In this document: piece by piece, positions 26,655-35,436 of the stretch
How the letters are laid out: each line of letters starts with the position of its first letter
Numbering within the stretch: the first letter of the stretch is position 1
NCBI GenBank assembly: GCA_900316955.1
Contig: ONEX01000006.1
Coordinates: 1 to 64,000 of the forward strand
Source: an uncultured Bacteroidales bacterium
GTDB taxonomy: Bacteria > Bacteroidota > Bacteroidia > Bacteroidales > UBA932
DNA length: 64,000 nt
Direction: 5' to 3'
The notes under the pieces: generated by a model
The model's input: the letters and a program-made list of their open reading frames with translations, nothing else
Told to the model about the DNA's origin: nothing
Databases searched by the model: none
Program-made: the position numbers and the translations under genes

Positions 26655-28199
26655 TCAATAGGTGGAGACGCGGACATCGCTGACCTGGATGGAGTTGCCG
26701 TAGCCGTTGATGCTCCAGCAGTTCCTGCGGATTCCATAGATCCGGCAGGTGAACGCGCACACATCATTGATGTACATCACCACGACGGAATTGTCCGTAA
26801 AGATGTCCACGTGATAGATGTTGTCAGCCGGGCGGACGAAAGCGTAGCCGTCGGCCCCTTCAATGAAGCCCTTGCCTTCCTCCCCTTCCTGCTCGAAATT
26901 GACCTTGCGGATGTTCTCGTTCTCCGCATTCACCACCAGGGTATAGTACTTCTTGGAGTCCGTCCCGCGGACAAAGGAAACGCCCCAGCGGTCCCACGCG
27001 GAAGCCGTCACCGTGAAGGAGATATGATTGCTGTTCTCCAAGCGGTTGTACAGGGTATAATCGGAACCGCTCTCCACGACCTTGACGTTGAGCGGGCGGC
27101 TGTACTTGCCGGCCATGGCCGGCACCTGGCCGAGCGTCAGGGTGCCGTCGGCATGCTGGATGAGCTTGTGGCACACCATGGAACCGGACCAGTTGGGCTC
27201 GCCGGAAGCGCCCACGTTGACATTCTTGTCATGGATGGTCGCACCGGTGCGATAGGGGCTCCAGCCCCAGATATAGCGGTCGGTCCCGTCGGAAGCGGTC
27301 TTGCCCGCATAGAAGGCGCGGCTGTCCAGCACCCCCTCATGACCGTCCTGCGGCCAATGGGCACCCGGGTCGCCGAAGCATTCCTTCAGGCCCTCGAAAC
27401 TGCGGGCCATCATGTACTTGACCTTGCGGCTCCAGCTCGCCCGGTAGCCCTCGCTGTACACGAAGTACCACCAGTCCCCCATCTTGAAGATGTCCGGGCA
27501 TTCACACATGCGGTCCCAAACCATGTTGAAGGAGCCCACATGCTCCCAGGTCCTGAGGTCGGAGGACTTGAAGTCGGCGAATTTCAGGTTGCTGGAAATG
27601 ACCATGTGCCACAGGCCGTCGTCGGCCTTGAACACCTGCGGATCGCGGAAGTCGTTGCTCGAGTAGCCGAAGTCATCCCCCTTCAGGGCCCAGAGCAGGT
27701 CCTTGGTCCAGGTCTTGAAATCCGGGGAGGTAGCCCTCAACACCACCTCGCGGTTGGTGCAGTTGCCGTTGTGGCCGGTGTAGTAGATGTAGTACAGACC
27801 GTCTGCCTCATTGTACACGCAGCAGCCGGTTCCGATAGCGGCATCCTGTTCCAACGTGGAAGCGCCGGTGGGAAGGACTTCACCCAGCGAGGTATAGCTG
27901 GCACCGTCCTTCGTGGAAACGCCCCAGATCGGATGGAAATTGTAGGTGCCGTTGTTCTCGAACTCCTGCAGGTAGAGGACTTTGTACTCGCCCGCTTTCG
28001 CATCCCAGAAAGGCATCGTGTCCCCCACCCGGCCGATGGCGGGGGTATAGTACGTATTGAATCCTTTGTCGTCAGCGCTGGCGAAATAGGTGGAAGAGGC
28101 GTCCCAGTCGCGGGGAGCGTCGCCGTATTCTTCCTTGCTGCAAGCCATCGTCAGGGTTCCCATGAGGAGGATGGCGGTGATGTATGCTGTTCTTTTCAT
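26655..28199 (-). CDS. Surface GH32-family lipoprotein (probable endo-fructanase)
   Basis: 514 residues. I start at MKRTAYITAILLMGTLTMAC (acylated Cys20) rather than 30 bases upstream. The propeller carries non-canonical but recognisable GH32 motifs: the nucleophile is Asp60 in GRVGDTMPFWD instead of WMNDPNG, then Asp186 (FRDPQ) and Glu233 (CECPD). The C-terminal part (about 370-514) resembles DUF4975, which often follows this GH32 subtype. Lipidation and position next to susCD suggest surface cleavage of the polymer, as by endo-levanase in B. thetaiotaomicron; endo action is inferred. Confidence 0.85.
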   Translation of the reverse strand: MKRTAYITAILLMGTLTMACSKEEYGDAPRDWDASSTYFASADDKGFNTYYTPAIGRVGDTMPFWDAKAGEYKVLYLQEFENNGTYNFHPIWGVSTKDGASYTSLGEVLPTGASTLEQDAAIGTGCCVYNEADGLYYIYYTGHNGNCTNREVVLRATSPDFKTWTKDLLWALKGDDFGYSSNDFRDPQVFKADDGLWHMVISSNLKFADFKSSDLRTWEHVGSFNMVWDRMCECPDIFKMGDWWYFVYSEGYRASWSRKVKYMMARSFEGLKECFGDPGAHWPQDGHEGVLDSRAFYAGKTASDGTDRYIWGWSPYRTGATIHDKNVNVGASGEPNWSGSMVCHKLIQHADGTLTLGQVPAMAGKYSRPLNVKVVESGSDYTLYNRLENSNHISFTVTASAWDRWGVSFVRGTDSKKYYTLVVNAENENIRKVNFEQEGEEGKGFIEGADGYAFVRPADNIYHVDIFTDNSVVVMYINDVCAFTCRIYGIRRNCWSINGYGNSIQVSDVRVSTY

Positions 28200-28203
28200 A
28201 CTG

Positions 28204-29592
28204 CTATTTCGTAAGGTAATTGATTGCATTCTCGGTCATGATGGCGATGTTGCGGTGGAATTTCTCCTCGTAACCGGCCTCATAGGTATAGGAATACCAG
28301 TCGTAGCAGCCGGAGCCGATGCAGATCACGCCGCCCTTGCCGTCCTTCGGGAGGTACTCCCAGGCCACGACGGCTCCGTCGCCGCCCACGCCGAGGATCC
28401 GTCCGCCCGTGCGCGCTTCCCAGGCACCATGGTTGTCATAGCCCCCCCAGTCGGTACCGATGTGGTACTGTGCCGTGGAGTTGGTGATGTGATAGCCGGC
28501 ATCGGTGCAATAAACCTCGTTGGCATTGTCGCCCTGGACCAGACCCTGGTAGAGCGGATGGTCGTTCTGGCCGTCGAAGATCCGGAAGGTCCAGGGACCG
28601 CCGCAAAGTTCGGCGCTGTCTTCGTTCTGGCCCCAGCAGTTGTTCGGCGTGGTCCACTCGTCATCACCGGTAACACCGATGAAGGAAGGCAGGTTCGTGG
28701 CATAGCGCGTGAGGAGCAGGGCGCCGCCGGCCTCGTGGAAGGCGCGCAGCTGATTCCTGGCAGCCAGGGCCTCCGGTGCCTTGGCCACGAAGGCATCGTG
28801 GCCGTCCACGCCGCCGTCCATGTGGAAATGCCACCAGATGAGGGCGCACTCGGAGAGATCCAGGGTTCCGGCCTGGAGGTCGGAGAAGGAGGCGTACATG
28901 GTCCCGGGCACATGGGCGATCATCCAGTCACAGGCCGCCTTGGCCTCGGCATCCAGGTCGTTCATCACCTGCGCCGCGCCCACGAACAGGGCCTTGGGCT
29001 TGTCAATGGCAATCACCGTAACGGTATAGACGCTCCTGGCGGAATTGTTCGTCACCGTGTAGGTAACCGGCTCGGAGAAGTCCTGCGCCACACCGGAGGC
29101 CGGCGTCACGGTCGCATTCACGCTGTAGGTGATGGTCGGCACCAGGGCATGGATGTTTTCCGATCCGGGGATATAGACCGTGATAGTCTTGGCATCCTGG
29201 TCGATCGTGCCGGTGTAGATGTCATTGATGACGAAGTGGCTGATGCGGGCCTCGTCATGCAGGACGGACAGGGTCCAGTCGATGACGGCATCCCCGTTGG
29301 TTACATGCAGTCCTTTGGGCGCATCCATGTTCAGTTTCTCCCCTACCCGGACATTGCAGGAGGCTCCGTCCGACAGGGTCAGGGCCGTGATTTCCATTCC
29401 GGAGGTTGCGTACACTTCCGGGAGCCGTACCATGATGCTGCGGCTCGGAAGGTCTATGTTTCCCTCGTATCCGTCCAGGGAAAGGGCGCTGACCAGGCAG
29501 TCACCGCTGAGGTCCAGGTCGCTGACCGTCGTCTTGGAGCAGGCCACGAGGCCCAGCAGGGCGGCCGCGATATAGAAAAGTTTTGTTTTCAT
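28204..29592 (-). CDS. DUF4960 lipoprotein, probable surface fructan-binding protein
   Basis: 462 residues, lipoprotein signal MKTKLFYIAAALLGLVAC (Cys18). Two beta-sandwich repeats (about 25-200, DUF5018-like) are followed by a flavodoxin-like domain (about 200-462; KALFVGAAQVMNDLDAEAKA, GGALLLTRYATNLPSFIG) that matches DUF4960. It occupies the SusE/SusF position between susD and the GH32 lipoprotein. DUF4960 proteins occur in fructan loci, so a role in holding the polymer at the cell surface is likely. No catalytic site was recognised. Confidence 0.85.
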   Translation of the reverse strand: MKTKLFYIAAALLGLVACSKTTVSDLDLSGDCLVSALSLDGYEGNIDLPSRSIMVRLPEVYATSGMEITALTLSDGASCNVRVGEKLNMDAPKGLHVTNGDAVIDWTLSVLHDEARISHFVINDIYTGTIDQDAKTITVYIPGSENIHALVPTITYSVNATVTPASGVAQDFSEPVTYTVTNNSARSVYTVTVIAIDKPKALFVGAAQVMNDLDAEAKAACDWMIAHVPGTMYASFSDLQAGTLDLSECALIWWHFHMDGGVDGHDAFVAKAPEALAARNQLRAFHEAGGALLLTRYATNLPSFIGVTGDDEWTTPNNCWGQNEDSAELCGGPWTFRIFDGQNDHPLYQGLVQGDNANEVYCTDAGYHITNSTAQYHIGTDWGGYDNHGAWEARTGGRILGVGGDGAVVAWEYLPKDGKGGVICIGSGCYDWYSYTYEAGYEEKFHRNIAIMTENAINYLTK

Positions 29593-29605
29593 ACTCTATT
29601 GATTA

Positions 29606-31333
29606 TCACCAGTTACCGATGTTCTGCGTGTAATGGCCGTTGGAAGCGGCGATCTGAGAGGCGGGAATGGGCAGATACTCATCCTTGTCGGCCGTGAAAC
29701 GGGCCTCGCGGTAGATGGAGCAGTTGTCAATCTCCTCGGCGTAGTACTTGTTCAGCACCTGGGCGGCTTCGCCCCATCGTACCAGGTCGAAGAAACGCTC
29801 GCACTCCATGCCCATCTCCAGGCGACGTTCCATCTTGACGATCTTCAGCGCAGCAGCCTTGTCGTAGCTGCCCTTGTACTGGGTTATGTAGATCTTGACA
29901 CCGTAGCGGGTGGGATAGTCTGCAAACATCTGCGTGGAAGAAGCGGCGCGGGCACGGATCTGGTTCACCAGGTCGATGGCCTTTCCGCTGTCACCCAGCT
30001 GTGCATAAGCTTCGGCCCGCTCCAGCAGGACATCGGCATAACGGAAGACGATGCGGTTCATCGGGGATGCCCAATAGGAACCCTTGATGAGGTATTCACC
30101 CACCAGGGCGGGATCCACGTTCTGTTTCAGGCTGATATAGTAGCCGTACAGTCCGTTGCCACGGCTCCACTGCTTGCTCTCGTCCTGGATGAAGTTCTTG
30201 TTGAACAGGTAAGGAAGGCCGGGCATGCCTACGGTCAGGAACAGGCGCGGGTCGGCATTGTCCACCCCCTTGTCATAATCCTTCTCGTTGAAACTGTCCG
30301 GGAGGGGCAGGCCGTCGGCACCGGTGCGGAAGGCGTTCACCAGGTTCTGGCTGGGCTTGTAGAAGTCGCAGGCTCCGTCGGTCACGTTGTCGATGCTGGG
30401 GCCGATCAGGCCGTAGCTCCAGTTCAGGTTGCCGTAGGTAGATCCGTCGTTACGGGAATACTGGATGGCCCAGAGGCTTTCCTTGCCGTTCTCGTACATC
30501 TCCTCCGGACGGAAGTTGTTGTGGATGTCCGCCTCCAGGCCATAGCCGGCATAGAGGGCGGGTTCGGTGAACTCGATGACTTTGCGGAGGTCCCCGTCAT
30601 TGACGGAACTGACCTGGTTGCTCTTCGGATCGTCCTGGCGGTAGGCCTTGTACAGATAGACCTTGGCGAGGAAGGCGGCGGCAGCGGCCTTGGTGGGACG
30701 GCCCTTGTCGGCCTGGACCGCAGGAAGGGTGTTGTAGGCTTCCATCAGGTCGTCGATGATGACCTGCCATCCCTCGTCATTGGAATAGGCGGTATTGGAG
30801 AGTTCATTGTACTCGGCATAGGTCAGGTCGTGCCGGTTCACGAACGGGATGTTCTTGAACAGGCGCTTCAGGAGGAAGTGGCCGTATGCCCGGAGAAACT
30901 TCATCTCGGCGAGGCGCTGCTCCTTCATGGCATAGCTCTCGTCGCACTCGTTCAGGAGGGCGATGGCGCTGTTGACACGGGACAGGCTGTTGTACAGGCG
31001 CACCCAGATATCATTGAGGTTCCAGTTGGTCGTGAGGACACCCTGCTGGATTTCCAGCTGGTGGAACACGTCACCGTCGGAAGTACCGTTGCCGCCCTTG
31101 TAAGCGTCATCGGAGCGCACGTCGAAATTCCACATGGAGAAGGAAGAGTTGATGTCTTCGGCCGTAGTGAAGATGGCATAGGCCGACACCACCATGGCCT
31201 CCGCGTTGGCGGGATCCTTCACCTGCTCGTCGCTGAGCGTACCCTGCGGAACCTGTTCTCCCAGCAGGTCGCTGCAGGCGGTGAGGACGCCGAGGACCGG
31301 GATCATATAGAGAAGGGAAATAAGCTTTTTCAT
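29606..31333 (-). CDS. susD: SusD/RagB family nutrient-binding lipoprotein
   Basis: 575 residues from MKKLISLLYMIPVLGVLTAC (Cys20); an ATG 9 bases earlier is possible. It has the SusD TPR-like helical core and the N-terminal pattern of the family (NAEAMVVSAYAIF, LRAYGHFLLKRLFKNIPFVNR). SusD proteins form the lid of the SusC channel and bind oligosaccharides at the outer membrane. It follows susC by 12 bases. The fructan ligand is inferred from the locus. Confidence 0.95.
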   Translation of the reverse strand: MKKLISLLYMIPVLGVLTACSDLLGEQVPQGTLSDEQVKDPANAEAMVVSAYAIFTTAEDINSSFSMWNFDVRSDDAYKGGNGTSDGDVFHQLEIQQGVLTTNWNLNDIWVRLYNSLSRVNSAIALLNECDESYAMKEQRLAEMKFLRAYGHFLLKRLFKNIPFVNRHDLTYAEYNELSNTAYSNDEGWQVIIDDLMEAYNTLPAVQADKGRPTKAAAAAFLAKVYLYKAYRQDDPKSNQVSSVNDGDLRKVIEFTEPALYAGYGLEADIHNNFRPEEMYENGKESLWAIQYSRNDGSTYGNLNWSYGLIGPSIDNVTDGACDFYKPSQNLVNAFRTGADGLPLPDSFNEKDYDKGVDNADPRLFLTVGMPGLPYLFNKNFIQDESKQWSRGNGLYGYYISLKQNVDPALVGEYLIKGSYWASPMNRIVFRYADVLLERAEAYAQLGDSGKAIDLVNQIRARAASSTQMFADYPTRYGVKIYITQYKGSYDKAAALKIVKMERRLEMGMECERFFDLVRWGEAAQVLNKYYAEEIDNCSIYREARFTADKDEYLPIPASQIAASNGHYTQNIGNW

Positions 31334-31345
31334 GATTGTCATGGT

Positions 31346-34300
31346 TTAGAAGGATACGTTCACACCGAGGGTGGCATTCACCGGGATCGGATAACCGAAG
31401 TTGGCATTCTCGGGATCCACGCCCGTGAAGCCGCAGCTCTTGATGGTCAGCAGGTTCTGCGCGGACACATAGGCTCTCAGACGGGCCAGGTGCAGTTTCT
31501 CGCACAGACTCTTGGGGACGTTGTAGCCGAGCTGGATGGTACGGAGCTTGGCAAAGGAGCCGTTCTCCACGAAATAGCTGGACACGCGCTTCTCATTGTT
31601 GTTGTCCATGATGCTCACGGCAGGAATGTTGGAATCCATGTTCACCGGGCTCCAGGCGTCCAGCATGCGGCGTCCCTTGTTCAGGTTGGAGATGTTCAGA
31701 CCGCTCCACAGGTCGGTTTCCCGCTTGAGGTCGCTGATCACGTCCACTCCCTGGACGCCCTGCCAGAACATTGTGAGATCCACGTTCTTGTACTGCAGGT
31801 AGATATTCAGGCCCCAGGTGAAATCCGGAACCGGAGAGTAGATCCACTTCTGGTCCTTTTCGTTGATGACCCCGTCCCCGTTGAGATCCTTCCAGCGGAT
31901 GCGGCCCAGTCCGGCGCCGCCCTGCGTGGCGTGGTTGTCAATCTCGTCCTGGCTCTTGAAGATTCCGTCATAGACATAGCCCACCTGGGCGCCCATGGGA
32001 TGGCCCACGACGCTTTCGACGCCATTCCCGCCGAAGGTACCGTTGGCCGCGATCGTATCGGGAAGTTTGGTCACCCTGTTGTCATAGGTGCTGATGTTTC
32101 CGGAGAAGTCATACTGGAAGTCGCCGGCTTCCCCGCGGTATCCGAAGTTGAATTCCAGACCCCGGTTCTGCATCTCGCCGGCGTTGATCCACTGGGAGGA
32201 ACCCTCGCCCATCACACCGATGCCAGGCATGTACACCAGGATGTCCGTGGTCTTCTTGTAGTAGGCCTCGAACGATCCGTAGAGGGCGCTCTTGAACAGG
32301 GCGAAATCCAGGCCCAGGTTGGTCTGGGTCGTGGTTTCCCATTTCAGGTCGTCATTTCCGAGCTGGTTGCGCTTGAAACCGCTGGCGAGCGTCTGGCCGC
32401 CGTTGGTACCGGCGATGTCGTAGCTCGTTCCGTAGCTCTGCCCACCGAAACCGGCCTCACCGTAATTGCTCTCATAGATGGTGTAGCGGGCGATGTTGGA
32501 AATCTCCTGGTTACCGGTCTGTCCCCAGCTGGCCCTGATTTTCAGGTTCTCCAGCCATATGGCATCCTCCAGGAACTTCTCCTTGTCCAGTCTCCAGCCC
32601 AGGCTCACGGACGGGAACATACCGAAACGGTTGTTGCGGCCGAACCGGCTGGAACCGTCGTAACGGAGGGTGACGCTGGCCAGATACCGGTCGGCATAGT
32701 TGTAGTTCACCTTTCCGAAATAGGAGACCAGGGTGTAGCCACCGCCGCCGCCATACGCCTCAGCCTCGCCCACAGCGGCGCTGGGCCACATGTAATCCGG
32801 ATTCAGGACGGCGAAATCATACGCCTTCCCGCTGAACCAGGTGTCGTCCTCCCGGTTGATTTCCGTACCCAGGAGCACATCTCCGCGATGGTTGCCCGCT
32901 TCAAAGTTGTAGGTCGCGATCGCGTTCCACATCCACTTGAGCCAGTGCTCCTGCTTGGCCTCCACGGCGTTGGTCGCATTGGCCACCGTACCTTCCGTCA
33001 CCGGATAGGTGAAGATGCGCTGCTCCTTCTGGGAATAGTCCAGGCCGAAGGTCGTCTTGAGATTCAGGCCCTTCATCGGGTTGATGTTCAGATAGGCGTC
33101 ACCGAACATTCTCCAGTAGTAATAGCGGTTGTCCGCATTGCGGGTCAGGCGGGCGAGCGGGTTCTCGCGGTCGGCATAGCCGCCAACGGGACCGGCGAAT
33201 TCACCCTCGGTGGTATAGACGGGAATGGACGGGTTGAACTGGAGCACATTCTCCAGGAATCCGCCGGGTGCCTGCACCTCGCTGGTGCGGTTCAGGGTGA
33301 AGTGCTCGCCGATGGTGAGGATGTTCTTGTCCCCGATCTTGAGGAGCTTGTAATCCGTGTTGATACGGGCGGAAAGACGGGAGAAGTCCGAATGCTTGAT
33401 GATACCGTCATTCTTGTAATAGCCCAGGGAGAAGAACGAATTGCCGCGCTCCGTGCCGTTGCTGAGCGAAAGGTTGTACTGCTGGATAATGCCTGTCCGG
33501 GTGGTCTCGCGGAACCAGTCGGTGTCGCTGGCGGGTGTGGTGCCGGCCGCGTCCAGGTACTTGTTCATGCGGATCCCGTTCAGGGCGGGGATGCCGTTGG
33601 CGTCATAGCCCCAGTCATAGATGTACCCGAGGGCATTCATGTTGGGGTTCAGGCCGTCGTTCACATAGCCCTGCCACATCACCTGGCCGAATTCCTTGGC
33701 ATTGAGCACCTGCATCCGGTTCACGTAGGTCTGGGCGGCCACGCTGGCGTCGAAATCGACTCTCACTTTCCCCTCCTTGCCGCCTTTGGTCGTAATGATG
33801 ATGACGCCGTTGGCCGCACGGCTTCCGTAGATGGAGGCCGAGGCGGCGTCTTTCAAGACCTGGATGGACTCGATGTCGTTTCCGTTGAGTTCATGCATGC
33901 CGGCCTTGGTCGGGACGCCGTCGATGATGTAGAGCGGATCGTTGTCGTTCAGGGTACCGATACCGCGTATGCGGACCGTAGCACTGCCGGACGGAGAACC
34001 GTCCGCCGAGATGTTCATGCCCGGAACGCGGCCCTGTAGCGCCTTGACGGGGTTGTTCTCGTTCTGCTTGGCGAGATCGTCGGTGTTGACGGTGGAGATG
34101 GCACCGGTGAGGTCTGCCTTACGCTGGACCGTGTAGCCGGTGACAACCACCTCGTCCAGAAGCTGGGCGTCCTCCTGCATGACCACCGACATATTTTCAG
34201 TGGCAGGGAGTTCCAAGGTGGTGTAGCCGATGGAGGAGAAAACCAGAATGGCTCCCTCATTGACGCGGATGGTGAAATTCCCGTCAAAATCGGTCGTCAC

Positions 34301-34456
34301 GCCATTCGTCGTTCCTTTCTCCATGACGGCGGCCCCGATGACTCCGTAGCCGTCGGCTCCGGAAGTCACGACGCCGGTCACTTCGATCTGCTGGGCGAAG
34401 GCCGTGAAGCCGGCGAGCAGAAGGAAGCTTGCGAAAATCGTTTTTAAATGATGCAT
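31346..34456 (-). CDS. susC: SusC/RagA family TonB-dependent outer-membrane transporter
   Basis: 1036 residues. A signal peptide (about 1-21, AFAQ) is followed by the carboxypeptidase-regulatory-like domain (ITGVVT-type, about 23-100), the plug (DEVVVTGYTVQRKADLTGAI, about 110-230) and a 22-strand barrel ending NVSF. It imports oligosaccharides that SusD captures, powered by TonB. It is the first gene of the fructan operon and lies behind a promoter with two direct repeats that may bind the hybrid regulator. Confidence 0.97.
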   Translation of the reverse strand: MHHLKTIFASFLLLAGFTAFAQQIEVTGVVTSGADGYGVIGAAVMEKGTTNGVTTDFDGNFTIRVNEGAILVFSSIGYTTLELPATENMSVVMQEDAQLLDEVVVTGYTVQRKADLTGAISTVNTDDLAKQNENNPVKALQGRVPGMNISADGSPSGSATVRIRGIGTLNDNDPLYIIDGVPTKAGMHELNGNDIESIQVLKDAASASIYGSRAANGVIIITTKGGKEGKVRVDFDASVAAQTYVNRMQVLNAKEFGQVMWQGYVNDGLNPNMNALGYIYDWGYDANGIPALNGIRMNKYLDAAGTTPASDTDWFRETTRTGIIQQYNLSLSNGTERGNSFFSLGYYKNDGIIKHSDFSRLSARINTDYKLLKIGDKNILTIGEHFTLNRTSEVQAPGGFLENVLQFNPSIPVYTTEGEFAGPVGGYADRENPLARLTRNADNRYYYWRMFGDAYLNINPMKGLNLKTTFGLDYSQKEQRIFTYPVTEGTVANATNAVEAKQEHWLKWMWNAIATYNFEAGNHRGDVLLGTEINREDDTWFSGKAYDFAVLNPDYMWPSAAVGEAEAYGGGGGYTLVSYFGKVNYNYADRYLASVTLRYDGSSRFGRNNRFGMFPSVSLGWRLDKEKFLEDAIWLENLKIRASWGQTGNQEISNIARYTIYESNYGEAGFGGQSYGTSYDIAGTNGGQTLASGFKRNQLGNDDLKWETTTQTNLGLDFALFKSALYGSFEAYYKKTTDILVYMPGIGVMGEGSSQWINAGEMQNRGLEFNFGYRGEAGDFQYDFSGNISTYDNRVTKLPDTIAANGTFGGNGVESVVGHPMGAQVGYVYDGIFKSQDEIDNHATQGGAGLGRIRWKDLNGDGVINEKDQKWIYSPVPDFTWGLNIYLQYKNVDLTMFWQGVQGVDVISDLKRETDLWSGLNISNLNKGRRMLDAWSPVNMDSNIPAVSIMDNNNEKRVSSYFVENGSFAKLRTIQLGYNVPKSLCEKLHLARLRAYVSAQNLLTIKSCGFTGVDPENANFGYPIPVNATLGVNVSF

Positions 34457-34496
34457 AAGTTTATTGGTTGATTTGTAGGTGCCATGCGGTTTGCCG

Positions 34497-34530
34497 CAAA
34501 GATAGATTTACGCGGGCGAACGGGATGCAA
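34497..34530 (-). promoter_or_regulatory. Promoter of the fructan operon
   Basis: On the minus strand TTGC (34530-34527) and TATCTTTG (34504-34497), spaced by 22 bases. The slightly long spacing fits an activator-dependent promoter. The predicted leader to susC is about 35-40 bases. Confidence 0.7.
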
Positions 34531-34559
34531 CGTATGTTGCGGATGATGCATCGAATGTT
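34524..34559 (-). promoter_or_regulatory. Candidate operator: two direct repeats 21 bases apart
   Basis: On the minus strand AACATTCGATGCATC (34559-34545) and AACATACGTTGCATC (34538-34524) match at 13 of 15 positions and start exactly 21 bases (two helical turns) apart. The proximal copy overlaps the -33 box. This is the geometry used by AraC-type activators, and the regulator of this locus ends in an AraC-type domain. Confidence 0.6.
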
Positions 34560-34586
34560 TCCTTGTAACATTTCTTGCATTTTTTA

Positions 34587-34594
34587 TATATTTG
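34587..34594 (+). promoter_or_regulatory. -7 box for the SDR gene
   Basis: TATATTTG on the plus strand, 22 bases before the SDR ATG, with TTGT (34563-34566) as a possible -33 box. It is divergent from the fructan promoter. Confidence 0.5.
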
Positions 34595-34615
34595 TGATGA
34601 CAACCTTCCCGACGA

Positions 34616-35434
34616 ATGCCTGACCTCCAGAAGACCGCCCTCGTCACCGGAGCGAGCTCCGGAATCGGCCTCGAGTTCGCGCGACAGCTCGCGCGGATGG
34701 GGTATGCATTGGCCCTTGTGAGCAACCGGGAGCAGGAACTGGCCGATGCGGCCGAGGGGCTGCGGACTGCGTTTGGCGTGCCCGTACAGACGCTCTGCAT
34801 CGACCTGACCAAGCCGGGGGCCGCCGAGGAAGTACTCGCGTGGTGCCCGGAGCCGGATGTGCTTGTCAATGACGCCGGGATGTTCTTCATGGAGTATCTC
34901 TCGCCGGAGAACCTCGGGAAGGTGCGGACGATGATGGCGCTCCATATGAATGTGGTCACGGAACTGTCCATCCTGGCGGGAGCTCGGATGAAGGAGAAGG
35001 GCGGCGGGCACATCCTGAACATCTCGTCGATGACCGCGCGCATCCCCGCGCCCGGCATCGTCATCTATTCGTCCACGAAGGCCTACCTGAAGATGTTCGG
35101 GAAGAGCCTTTCCTACGAGCTCCGGCCCTTCGGCGTGATCCTGACCACCGTGTGCCCTTCCGCCGTGGACACGGGCCTCTATCCCCTTCCCGAGCGCCTG
35201 CGCGGATTCCTCCGCCGCATCGGCCTCATCCGTTCCCCCGAGTGGCTCGTGCGCCGCTCGCTGAAAGCGTTGTTCCGCGGCCGCAGGACCTTCAGTCCCG
35301 GCCTGACGAACGTCCTCCTGCCACCCCTCATCGCGATCCTCCCCGCCCGCCTCATCGACCGCCTGGGCCTGAAATGGATCGCCGGCCCTCATTCCGGGCT
35401 TGACCCGGAATCTCCCGATAAAACCACCGACTAG
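34616..35434 (+). CDS. Short-chain dehydrogenase/reductase
   Basis: 272 residues, classical SDR Rossmann fold. Cofactor motif TGASSGIG (11-18), NDAG (85-88, usually NNAG), catalytic Ser138, Tyr151 and Lys155 (YSSTK). A membrane-associating hydrophobic stretch (about 235-255) follows. The substrate is unknown; relatives include DltE-like and ketoreductase-type enzymes. The C-terminal tail from about residue 259 is encoded by a dispersed palindromic repeat, so the end of the protein is probably not conserved. It is followed by umuD after two bases. Confidence 0.88.
   Translation: MPDLQKTALVTGASSGIGLEFARQLARMGYALALVSNREQELADAAEGLRTAFGVPVQTLCIDLTKPGAAEEVLAWCPEPDVLVNDAGMFFMEYLSPENLGKVRTMMALHMNVVTELSILAGARMKEKGGGHILNISSMTARIPAPGIVIYSSTKAYLKMFGKSLSYELRPFGVILTTVCPSAVDTGLYPLPERLRGFLRRIGLIRSPEWLVRRSLKALFRGRRTFSPGLTNVLLPPLIAILPARLIDRLGLKWIAGPHSGLDPESPDKTTD
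35386..35417 (-). repeat. Dispersed 32-base palindromic repeat, copy 3
   Basis: Exact reverse complement of 3549-3580. It lies within the SDR gene and encodes HSGLDPES near its C-terminus. Confidence 0.85.
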
Positions 35435-35436
35435 CT

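Noticed and set aside
29633-34039. A 1468-codon open frame on the plus strand opposite susC and susD
   Set aside because: It is antisense to two clear genes, and its composition reflects GC-rich third positions of the opposite strand.
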